5,403 bases of DNA, from the NCBI GenBank assembly GCA_025061975.1, contig JANXBB010000098.1, forward strand, positions 1 to 5,403, given 5' to 3'. The DNA is from Caldifarciminota bacterium (GTDB lineage: Bacteria; Hydrothermota; Tepidihabitantia; Tepidihabitantales; CAIPLT01). Positions within the stretch are counted from its first letter, which is position 1. Each line of letters opens with the position of its first letter. A program made the position numbers and the translations under genes. Of this stretch, positions 1 to 5,403 are shown piece by piece. The notes beneath the pieces were generated by a model. That model was not told the origin of the DNA and searched no databases. It saw only the letters and a program-made list of their open reading frames with translations.

Positions 1-805
1 AAGGTAACCACGGAGAGAAATTAATAAAAGCAGATGCATTATAGGGAAGATACGAAATTAAAACTGAGTCGGTGTAATATAAGTGGTGTTTCGTATCTGC
101 CCCAAAAATCGAACAAACCACATAAAAATTTTCCTGAACTCGGTAACCGTAATTTTTTACTACTGCCTTGGGAATTAAAGGCGTATTAATTCCGTGAAAA
201 CTAAGCGGTGCGGTAATCTTATCAATCCCCACATCATATCCTGCGATCAGTTTAGTTGCAGTTATTCGCACAAAGTCAATATTCATGTTATTACCATACT
301 CCGAATAAGCTAAAAAACTTAAATAAATACTGTCGGTAAAGTTGCCTAAGAATAGTTTATGTTCAATCCAACTTGATGCCCCGGGTCGATAACGTAAGAT
401 ACTATCAATGGGGATAAAATTCGATAAATTTTGCGAGACTTCGACAACTATTCGATCTGCACAATCGCTATAACCCGGATCATGAAACATATAAAAACTA
501 AGCGAACACGCATATAGCCCTCGCCCTAAATTTATCGGCCGAGTAATAAGTCGAGCTTTTGAACCTTCAGGAGCCGCATAGGATGGGTAACTTGCCATTC
601 CTGAGCCTTCAAAAGGTAAACAGGGTGGATTAATATTTGAACTCCGTCGTTCCCAATTATGACTCCCAGCTAAAACTACACTGCGCCAACCATTAGGTGG
701 AAAAGTATCAATATTGAAATTTTCTTGCAATACTATTGAGTTTTTAGAAAACGAACCGACGCTTGATTGAGTAATTATTAACACTAACAAAAACTTTATT
801 ATCAT
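1..805 (-). CDS. Secreted choice-of-anchor J (MAM-like) domain protein, C-terminus cut by window edge
   Basis: An uninterrupted minus-strand frame runs from an ATG at 805-803 to the left edge with no stop, giving 268 visible residues. Residues 1 to about 17 look like a signal peptide (MIIKFLLVLIITQSSVG: one Lys, a hydrophobic core, small residues near the likely cut), so export is inferred. Residues about 27-182 resemble choice-of-anchor J / cleaved-adhesin / MAM-like beta-sandwich domains: they open with ENFNIDTFPPNGW, contain SFYMFHDPGYSDCADRIVV and W-x-x-H in the middle, and close with YGNNMNIDFVRIT. Residues about 190-268 start a second module (DVGIDKITAP, IPKAVVKNYGY, INFSPWLP) resembling the CARDB-like repeats of extracellular proteins. 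In such proteins these modules are adhesive or structural and often accompany a C-terminal sorting or anchoring domain, which would lie off-window. The substrate and any catalytic domain are unknown. The start is chosen because it gives the signal peptide and lies just below a promoter. Domain assignment is fairly sure; specific function is not known. Confidence 0.85.
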   Translation of the reverse strand, partial: MIIKFLLVLIITQSSVGSFSKNSIVLQENFNIDTFPPNGWRSVVLAGSHNWERRSSNINPPCLPFEGSGMASYPSYAAPEGSKARLITRPINLGRGLYACSLSFYMFHDPGYSDCADRIVVEVSQNLSNFIPIDSILRYRPGASSWIEHKLFLGNFTDSIYLSFLAYSEYGNNMNIDFVRITATKLIAGYDVGIDKITAPLSFHGINTPLIPKAVVKNYGYRVQENFYVVCSIFGADTKHHLYYTDSVLISYLPYNASAFINFSPWLP

Positions 806-816
806 TGTCTAATGTG

Positions 817-845
817 AATTTATCACGAACTATTTTAAAAGTCAA
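817..845 (-). promoter_or_regulatory. Sigma-70-like promoter for the leftward secreted-protein gene
   Basis: On the minus strand there is a -35 box TTGACT (845-840, 5 of 6 to consensus), a 17-nt spacer, and a -10 box TAAATT (822-817, 4 of 6). A TG dinucleotide one base upstream of the -10 box makes it an extended -10. The expected start, 6-8 nt below the -10 box, falls near 811-809, only about 4-6 nt before the ATG at 805. No Shine-Dalgarno-like purine run lies between, so the mRNA may be nearly leaderless. Boxes and spacing are read directly; promoter activity is inferred, and AT-rich DNA yields chance matches. Confidence 0.5.
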
Positions 846-911
846 GTTTTGCAGTTTCCAATGAGTCTTAAATGGTTTAATTGATACTCCTCAATTATTT
901 AATATTCCCTC

Positions 912-939
912 TTTAATTTATAAATATTTTTATTATAAT
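912..939 (+). promoter_or_regulatory. Candidate nadE promoter with perfect TATAAT
   Basis: A perfect TATAAT lies at 934-939, with only a weak -35 match (TTTAAT, 912-917, spacer 16 nt). A start near 946 would give a leader of about 77 nt before the nadE ATG. The surrounding sequence is almost all A and T, so the hexamer alone is modest evidence. Its placement upstream of the only rightward gene, and the dyad overlapping it, support the call. Confidence 0.35.
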
Positions 940-964
940 TATTGTAGCATGCGCGACTAATTAT
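935..964. promoter_or_regulatory. Operator-like dyad overlapping the nadE -10 element
   Basis: The 7-bp arms ATAATTA (935-941) and TAATTAT (958-964) are exact reverse complements. The palindrome GCATGC (947-952) sits between them on exactly the same symmetry centre (between 949 and 950). The 5-bp stretches linking arms to core are mostly not symmetric. The dyad overlaps the TATAAT box and the predicted transcription start, the usual place for a repressor operator. No known NAD-pathway regulator site (NiaR, NrtR, NadQ) was identified. The arms are pure A/T, so chance symmetry is possible. Confidence 0.25.
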
Positions 965-1016
965 GAGCAAAAAGAAACAAGTAATTTTACTTAAAGTTTA
1001 TTTAGAACGGAAATAA
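963..1016 (+). CDS. Possible 17-residue leader ORF before nadE (doubtful)
   Basis: An ATG at 963 opens a frame encoding MSKKKQVILLKVYLERK and stopping at TAA 1014-1016, leaving 6 nt before the nadE ATG. The peptide is strongly basic (six Lys/Arg) and has no repeated codon of one amino acid that would suggest classical attenuation. It has no Shine-Dalgarno sequence. It could couple translation into nadE, whose own ribosome binding site is weak, but an ORF this short is expected by chance in many leaders. I do not recognise it; treat it as a hypothesis. Confidence 0.12.
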   Translation: MSKKKQVILLKVYLERK

Positions 1017-1022
1017 AACATT

Positions 1023-2687
1023 ATGAAATTAGGAATTGCACAAATTAATGTAACGGTTGGCGATCTTTTAGGAAATACTCAAAAAATTATTAACTACATC
1101 AACAAAGCAAAAGAGGAAAAGCTTGATATCGTCGTTTTTCCGGAATTAGCGCTCTGCGGTTATCCACCGAAAGATTTATTGTTTCGTAAAGATTTCATAT
1201 TGGCACTAAAAAAAAGTATAAAAGCTATATCAGAAGCTTCTTGGGGGATATATACTATATTAGGAAGTGTAGAAGTTGACGGAAGACTAAAGTTGTCACA
1301 TTTGGATTTATCGCGCCAATGTGACTCATCGGGGTATAAAATTTATAATTCTGCTTTAGTCCTCTATAATAATAGCATTGTCTTTTCTCAAAGGAAAACT
1401 TATTTGCCTACTTATGATGTCTTCAATGAAGAAAGATACTTTTGTGCAGCAGATTATACAAAAATTTTTAAAATAAAAGATTATAAATTAGGAATCACTG
1501 TTTGTGAAGACATCTGGGTAAACAATGGGTTAATAAAAAATCTTGTCCAAAAAGGAGTTAATTTAATTGTTAATATCTCAGCCTCGCCGTTTTATGTCGG
1601 AAAATACAAAATTCGCCAGAAACTTCTAACTAACCTTGCTAAAATTCATAAGATACCAATTATTTATTGTAATTTGGTTGGTGGCTTAGACGAATTAGTG
1701 TTTGATGGAGGATCAATGGGGTATGATGGAAACGGCAAATTAATATTTGAAGCTAAACGATTTGCTGAAGATTTCATTGTTTGTGATTTAGCTAATCCTT
1801 ACCCGATAAAATATCCGAAACAAAAATGGGATAATGAGATTGAAGAAATTTACTGTGCTTTAATTTTAGGATTGAAAGATTATGTTCAAAAAAACAATTT
1901 TAAAAAAGTAGTTATAGGACTTTCAGGAGGCATTGATTCCGCAGTTGTTGCTGCATTAGCCGTGAAAGCTTTAGGTAAAGAAAATGTCGAGTTAGTAATT
2001 ATGCCTGGGCCATATTCTTCCGCTGCTTCGGTTACGGATGCACAAAGGGTTGCTAAAAATTTATCAATTAAACCCCATGTAATTTCAATAAACAAGCTTT
2101 ACGAGGCTTACCTTAAAACCTTAGCACCAAAATTTAAAAACTTACCTTTTGACAGTACCGAAGAAAATATTCAAGCTCGCATCCGCGGGAATTTATTAAT
2201 GGCTTTGTCTAATAAATTTGGCTGGTTGGTATTAATAACTGGTAATAAATCAGAATTTGCTACCGGTTACACTACTTTATATGGCGATATGGCCGGAGGC
2301 TTCGGGGTAATAGCCGATCTTTATAAAACAAAAGTTTACGAACTTGCTCATTATATAAACAAAACAAGTAAATGCGAAATAATTCCTAAAAGTATATTTA
2401 AAAAACCCCCATCCGCTGAACTACGACCGGGGCAAACTGATCAAAGTGATCTTCCGCCTTATGAAATATTGGATAAAATTATTTATTTGTATATAGAAAA
2501 AAATAAAACCAAGGAAGAAATAATCGCAATGGGATTTACAAAAAAAGTGGTTTGTGAAACAATCAGCAGAATTTATCGAAATGAATATAAAAGAAAACAA
2601 GCACCTGTAGGTATTAAATTAACTCCTAAGGCTTTTGTCTCAGGAAGACTTATGACGATCACCAACCGCTTTTTTTTCGTAAGCTAA
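1023..2687 (+). CDS. nadE: Glutamine-dependent NAD+ synthetase
   Basis: This cytoplasmic enzyme catalyses the last step of NAD+ biosynthesis: ATP-dependent amidation of deamido-NAD+ using glutamine-derived ammonia. The 554-residue protein has two domains. The N-terminal nitrilase-type glutaminase (about 1-265) carries the triad Glu41 (FPELALCGYPP), Lys125 (QRKTYLPTYDVF) and Cys161 (GITVCEDIW). The C-terminal synthetase (about 275-545) has the ATP-pyrophosphatase P-loop SGGIDS at 301-306, ITGNKSE at 405-411 and the late motif KPPSAELRPGQTDQSDLPPY at 461-480. Length and domain order fit the bacterial two-domain NadE class, as opposed to the roughly 275-residue ammonia-dependent form. The start is firm because MKLGIAQINVTVGDLLGN is the usual family N-terminus, though only a weak GGA lies upstream. 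Two oddities: an apparent insertion at residues about 87-106, and an unusual end (NRFFFVS) encoded by a T8 run. It converges with gatB. Confidence 0.97.
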   Translation: MKLGIAQINVTVGDLLGNTQKIINYINKAKEEKLDIVVFPELALCGYPPKDLLFRKDFILALKKSIKAISEASWGIYTILGSVEVDGRLKLSHLDLSRQCDSSGYKIYNSALVLYNNSIVFSQRKTYLPTYDVFNEERYFCAADYTKIFKIKDYKLGITVCEDIWVNNGLIKNLVQKGVNLIVNISASPFYVGKYKIRQKLLTNLAKIHKIPIIYCNLVGGLDELVFDGGSMGYDGNGKLIFEAKRFAEDFIVCDLANPYPIKYPKQKWDNEIEEIYCALILGLKDYVQKNNFKKVVIGLSGGIDSAVVAALAVKALGKENVELVIMPGPYSSAASVTDAQRVAKNLSIKPHVISINKLYEAYLKTLAPKFKNLPFDSTEENIQARIRGNLLMALSNKFGWLVLITGNKSEFATGYTTLYGDMAGGFGVIADLYKTKVYELAHYINKTSKCEIIPKSIFKKPPSAELRPGQTDQSDLPPYEILDKIIYLYIEKNKTKEEIIAMGFTKKVVCETISRIYRNEYKRKQAPVGIKLTPKAFVSGRLMTITNRFFFVS

Positions 2688-2707
2688 TAACTCCATATTA
2701 AATTGAT
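2688..2707. other. 20-bp convergent gap between nadE and gatB
   Basis: The stop codons of nadE (2685-2687, followed in frame by no sense gene) and gatB (2710-2708) face each other across 20 bp. The gap plus gatB stop contains only a tiny palindrome, TAAATTGATTTA (2699-2710). No GC-rich stem with a following T tract exists for either direction, so there is no recognisable intrinsic terminator. Confidence 0.8.
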
Positions 2708-4138
2708 TTAGGGTTGGGATTCGTTTAGGAATTTACTAATAAGCTCGCTGACGCGTTGTGGTAAAAATTTCCCTTTGACTTTTCTAAGTACTTCACCAAC
2801 TAAAAATCCCAAAACGGTTGTTTTACCTTTTCGATATTTTTCCACTACATCATGATTTTCTTGAATCGTTTCTTTAATAATTTTTATTAACGTATCCTCC
2901 TCAAATGAAATTAGAAGACCTTTTTCTTCAGCAATTTCTCGGGCTCTTCTTCCTGTTTTAAGTATTTCTTCAAAAATCATCTTACCGGCTTTAATTGTAA
3001 TCTCTTTTCTATCAATCATTGTTAAAAGTTCGCCTAAAACATCAGGCGAAACAGGAAATTCATTAATTGGAATATTTTGGGTATTCAAAACGCCACGAAC
3101 TTCGGTAATTAGCCAGTTTGCAACCAATTGGACATTTGAACAGTGTTTTATGACAGCATCAAAATAATCAGCAAATTCTTTGGACTCAATAATTATATCA
3201 GCTGATTCTTCATTTAATTGGTACTTATTAACTAAAATTTTCTTTCGGGCCTGAGGTAATAAAGGAATTTCGCTTTGTATTTCATTGATTAATGATTGAG
3301 GAACAATCAAAGGAGGCAAATCAGGTTCAAAAAAGTATCGATAATCTTCCGATTCTTCTTTTGAACGCATTGGTAGTGCTGTTTTGGTTTTTTCGTCCCA
3401 TAAAAGAGTCTCTTGAACAACTTTGCCGCCTTGGGTTAGTATTTTTGTTTGACGATTAATTTCAAATTCTAATCCCTCTTTAACATTACGTAATGAATTT
3501 AGATTTTTAAGTTCTGTTCTAACCCCCAGTTGCGTCTCACCAACTTTTCGTAAAGAAACGTTGGGTTCACATCGAAAATGTCCTTTTTCCATATCACAAT
3601 CAGATACATTAAGATAAGTTAATATTCGCTTAAGTTCTCCTAGATATTGTACCGCTTCTTCGGGTGAACGAATATCGGGTTCGGTAACAATTTCAATTAA
3701 CGGAACACCGCAACGATTAAAATCGACTAAGCTTTCTCTGCCGCTGTGAATTAACTTACCCGAATCTTCTTCTAAATGGAGACGTTTTATCCTTATTTTT
3801 TTTCCATTAATCTCAACATGCCCATTTACGGCCAAAGGTTCTTTATATTGAGTAATTTGATATCCTTTAGGCAAGTCCGGATAGAAATAATGTTTACGAG
3901 CAAAACTACTTTTTTTATTTATTGTGCAATTCAATGCTAATGCAGTTTTAATCGCTAATCTAACTGCTTCCAAATTCACTGTCGGCAAAGTTCCGGGTAG
4001 ACCCAAACAAATGGGGCAAACATTACTATTGGGCCGATCCTTGAATTGAACCGCACAGGCACAGAACATTTTAGAACGAGTTTTTAACTGAACATGAATT
4101 TCCATGCCGATTACTGCTTCGTATTGATTGGTTCTCAT
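2708..4138 (-). CDS. gatB: Aspartyl/glutamyl-tRNA amidotransferase subunit B
   Basis: GatB is the tRNA-binding and kinase subunit of the GatCAB amidotransferase. It phosphorylates the side chain of misacylated Glu-tRNA(Gln) or Asp-tRNA(Asn), which is then amidated with ammonia channelled from GatA. The 476-residue length is normal for the family. Visible hallmarks are the N-terminal YEAVIGMEIHVQL (Glu13 and His15 in the likely catalytic/Mg site), a zinc site from Cys26, Cys28, Cys41 and Cys44 (FCAC, CPICLGLPGTLP), YFYPDLPKGYQITQY at 84-98, HLEEDSGKLIH at 121-131, and the signature VDFNRCGVPLIEIVTEPD soon after. The C-terminal part (about 330-476) is the helical GatB/YqeY-like tRNA-binding region, ending in a conserved-looking TTVLGFLVGEVLRKVKGK. 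The start is supported by the family N-terminus and an AAGGAAG site 5 nt upstream. The gene follows gatA by 2 nt and looks intact. Whether the complex acts on tRNA(Gln), tRNA(Asn) or both cannot be read from this gene. Confidence 0.98.
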   Translation of the reverse strand: MRTNQYEAVIGMEIHVQLKTRSKMFCACAVQFKDRPNSNVCPICLGLPGTLPTVNLEAVRLAIKTALALNCTINKKSSFARKHYFYPDLPKGYQITQYKEPLAVNGHVEINGKKIRIKRLHLEEDSGKLIHSGRESLVDFNRCGVPLIEIVTEPDIRSPEEAVQYLGELKRILTYLNVSDCDMEKGHFRCEPNVSLRKVGETQLGVRTELKNLNSLRNVKEGLEFEINRQTKILTQGGKVVQETLLWDEKTKTALPMRSKEESEDYRYFFEPDLPPLIVPQSLINEIQSEIPLLPQARKKILVNKYQLNEESADIIIESKEFADYFDAVIKHCSNVQLVANWLITEVRGVLNTQNIPINEFPVSPDVLGELLTMIDRKEITIKAGKMIFEEILKTGRRAREIAEEKGLLISFEEDTLIKIIKETIQENHDVVEKYRKGKTTVLGFLVGEVLRKVKGKFLPQRVSELISKFLNESQP

Positions 4139-4140
4139 TT

Positions 4141-5403
4141 TTACTTCCTTAACTCCTCAATCGCTAAGGCACAATTAAGTATTTCTTTCTCACAAAATGG
4201 TCGCCCAATAATTTGAATCCCCACAGAAAATCCATTTGAAGTTGACGGAGCAGGTACAGATATTGCAGGAATACCGGCAAGACTTACTCCGGTAGTAAAA
4301 AGATCTGAACGATACATCGCTAAAGGATTTGTAATCCGTTCGTTTAATTTAAATGGTAAAGTTGGTGAAGTTGGAGTAATAATTATATCACATTGTTTAA
4401 ATGCTTCGGCAAAATCTTTTTTGATCAAATTTCGTACTTTTTGAGCAGTTCCATAATACTCCTCATAATATCCCTTAGATAACGCATATGTTCCTAAAAG
4501 GATCCGCCGTTTTACTTCTCGCCCAAATCCAATATCACGAGTTTTCTCGTACATTTCAATAAGACTTTCACATTTTTCACGCAAACCGTATCGAACTCCA
4601 TCATACCGAGCCAAATTAGATGAGGCTTCAGCAGTACAAATTAAATAATAACACGCAAGGTGATATTGAAATAAAGGTAACGAAATAATTTTTACACTGC
4701 GAACAATTTTTTTAAGCTCGTTAATCGTCTCGTCAAAGATCTTTTTTACTTCATTGTCTATTTCACTCTCTAGCTCGATATATTCTTTAGGAATGCCTAT
4801 TGTATATTCTGTAATTTTATTTTTATCTGGAACTAAAAGATCAACCGGGAGATTAACGGTTGTAGCGTCATAAGGATCGTATCCGGCAATAACTGAAAAA
4901 ATAAGAGCGGCGTCACAAACGTTTCTTGTAATAGGCCCTATACAATCAAGTGAAGAAGCAAAAGCAACAAGCCCGTAGCGTGAAACACGACCGTATGTCG
5001 GTTTTAATCCAACTACACCACAAAACGAAGCTGGTTGCCTTATTGAACCACCGGTATCAGAACCTAAAGCTCCGATGCTTCCACCATAAGCAACAACCGC
5101 TGCAGATCCTCCACTTGAACCTCCGGGAACATAATCGGGATTAAGAGGATTTTTAACCGCCCCGAAATAAGAAGTTTCACTTGATGAACCCATAGCGAAT
5201 TCATCGAGGTTGGTTTTGCCAATAATTATTGCACCAGCTTCCTTCAATCGTTTTACTGCTGTAGCATTATATGGACTTATAAAATTATATAAAATTCTTG
5301 ATGCACAAGTCGTCAGTTCACCTTCAACACAGATATTATCTTTGATCGCTATAGGAATCCCAGCTAAAAAATGAAGTGCAGCACCGCCTTTAAACTGTTC
5401 TTC
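4141..5403 (-). CDS. gatA: Aspartyl/glutamyl-tRNA amidotransferase subunit A, N-terminus beyond window edge
   Basis: GatA is the glutaminase of the GatCAB complex: it hydrolyses glutamine and passes ammonia to GatB. The frame is open from the right edge to TAA at 4143-4141, giving 420 visible residues of an amidase-signature enzyme. Visible residues 12-28 carry the FLAGIPIAIKDN block with catalytic Lys21. GGSSGGS at 94-100 contains the cis-Ser (Ser96), and DTGGSIRQP at about 116-124 contains the nucleophile Ser120. The Lys-Ser-Ser spacing (75 and 24) equals that of Lys79, Ser154 and Ser178 in Staphylococcus aureus GatA, so all three catalytic residues are present and about 58 residues are missing. 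The C-terminal FTTGVSLAGIPAISVPAPS and VGIQIIGRPF blocks are typical. An in-frame TTG at 5247 is an internal Leu codon, not the start, because conserved family sequence including the catalytic Lys lies upstream. The gene is probably co-transcribed with gatB; gatC is not in the window. Confidence 0.97.
   Translation of the reverse strand, partial: EEQFKGGAALHFLAGIPIAIKDNICVEGELTTCASRILYNFISPYNATAVKRLKEAGAIIIGKTNLDEFAMGSSSETSYFGAVKNPLNPDYVPGGSSGGSAAVVAYGGSIGALGSDTGGSIRQPASFCGVVGLKPTYGRVSRYGLVAFASSLDCIGPITRNVCDAALIFSVIAGYDPYDATTVNLPVDLLVPDKNKITEYTIGIPKEYIELESEIDNEVKKIFDETINELKKIVRSVKIISLPLFQYHLACYYLICTAEASSNLARYDGVRYGLREKCESLIEMYEKTRDIGFGREVKRRILLGTYALSKGYYEEYYGTAQKVRNLIKKDFAEAFKQCDIIITPTSPTLPFKLNERITNPLAMYRSDLFTTGVSLAGIPAISVPAPSTSNGFSVGIQIIGRPFCEKEILNCALAIEELRK
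4144..4150 (-). promoter_or_regulatory. gatB ribosome binding site inside the end of gatA
   Basis: On the minus strand AAGGAAG lies 5 nt before the gatB ATG (4138-4136) and is made of bases from the last gatA sense codons. It fixes the gatB start and implies that ribosomes finishing gatA are well placed to start gatB. A second purine run, GAGGAG at 4153-4158, is too far away (14 nt) to be the main site. Confidence 0.7.

Larger units (their letters stand above)
806..1022. other. Divergent intergenic region between the secreted-protein gene and nadE
   Basis: These 217 bp are strongly AT-rich, especially 891-943, and separate two divergently oriented genes. They contain a leftward promoter next to the secreted-protein start, a rightward TATAAT element, a dyad symmetry overlapping it, and a short ORF just before nadE, each listed separately. 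I see no tRNA, no riboswitch-like conserved pattern and no GC-rich hairpin followed by a T tract. Confidence 0.7.

Noticed and set aside
48..98. Perfect 10-bp inverted repeat AGATACGAAA (48-57) and TTTCGTATCT (89-98)
   Set aside because: It lies within the coding sequence of the secreted protein with a 31-nt spacer, has no T tract, and one such match in a window of this size is not surprising by chance.
881..905. TTGATA (881-886) with TAATAT (900-905) as a nadE promoter
   Set aside because: The spacer is only 13 nt, too short for a sigma-70 promoter; the TATAAT at 934-939 is a better candidate.
1886..2095. 69-codon minus-strand ORF inside nadE
   Set aside because: It lies wholly opposite the conserved ATP-binding half of nadE, resembles no family I know, and is explained as a shadow frame.
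2637..2677. T8 run at the nadE end as an intrinsic terminator
   Set aside because: The only nearby stem is 4 bp (GTCT/AGAC near 2637-2649) and about 20 nt upstream of the T run, which itself lies inside the coding sequence.
4950..5144. 64-codon plus-strand ORF inside gatA
   Set aside because: It is antisense to the catalytic core of gatA (including the GGSSGGS and DTGGSIRQP blocks) and has a low-complexity Gln/His/Lys-rich composition typical of a shadow frame.
5245..5247. TTG as the gatA start codon
   Set aside because: Conserved GatA sequence, including the catalytic Lys in FLAGIPIAIKDN, continues in frame upstream to the window edge, so this TTG is an internal Leu.

Overview
This is an AT-rich bacterial chromosomal window with four protein genes and no RNA genes, mobile elements or CRISPR arrays. 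The secreted protein at the left edge combines a choice-of-anchor J/MAM-like domain with a following 'DVGIDKI...PKAVVKNYG' CARDB-like module. I associate this architecture with candidate division WOR-3 and related uncultured, often thermophilic lineages. That placement is inference from one partial protein and AT-rich composition and has not been tested.

Layout. (1) Bases 1-805, minus strand: the N-terminal 268 residues of a secreted multidomain protein, running off the left edge. (2) Bases 806-1022: a 217-bp divergent intergenic region. It holds a good sigma-70-like promoter for the leftward gene, placed so that its transcript would be nearly leaderless. It also holds a TATAAT element for the rightward gene, overlapped by a 30-bp interrupted dyad, and a doubtful 17-codon leader ORF. 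(3) Bases 1023-2687, plus strand: nadE, glutamine-dependent NAD+ synthetase (nitrilase domain plus ATP-pyrophosphatase domain). (4) Bases 2708-4138, minus strand: gatB. (5) Bases 4141-5403, minus strand: gatA, missing about 58 N-terminal residues beyond the right edge. gatA and gatB are separated by 2 nt and form a leftward operon that converges on nadE across a 20-bp gap.

Functionally, nadE and gatAB are housekeeping genes that both use glutamine amide nitrogen. NadE amidates deamido-NAD+. GatCAB converts Glu-tRNA(Gln) and/or Asp-tRNA(Asn) to the cognate amidated aminoacyl-tRNAs. They lie on opposite strands and nothing shows co-regulation. No gatC is in the window; it may lie upstream of gatA or elsewhere.

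I found no convincing new biological system here. The points most worth checking are the near-leaderless promoter and secreted protein on the left, the operator-like dyad in front of nadE, and two local oddities in NadE: an internal insertion and an unusual C-terminus encoded by a T8 run.
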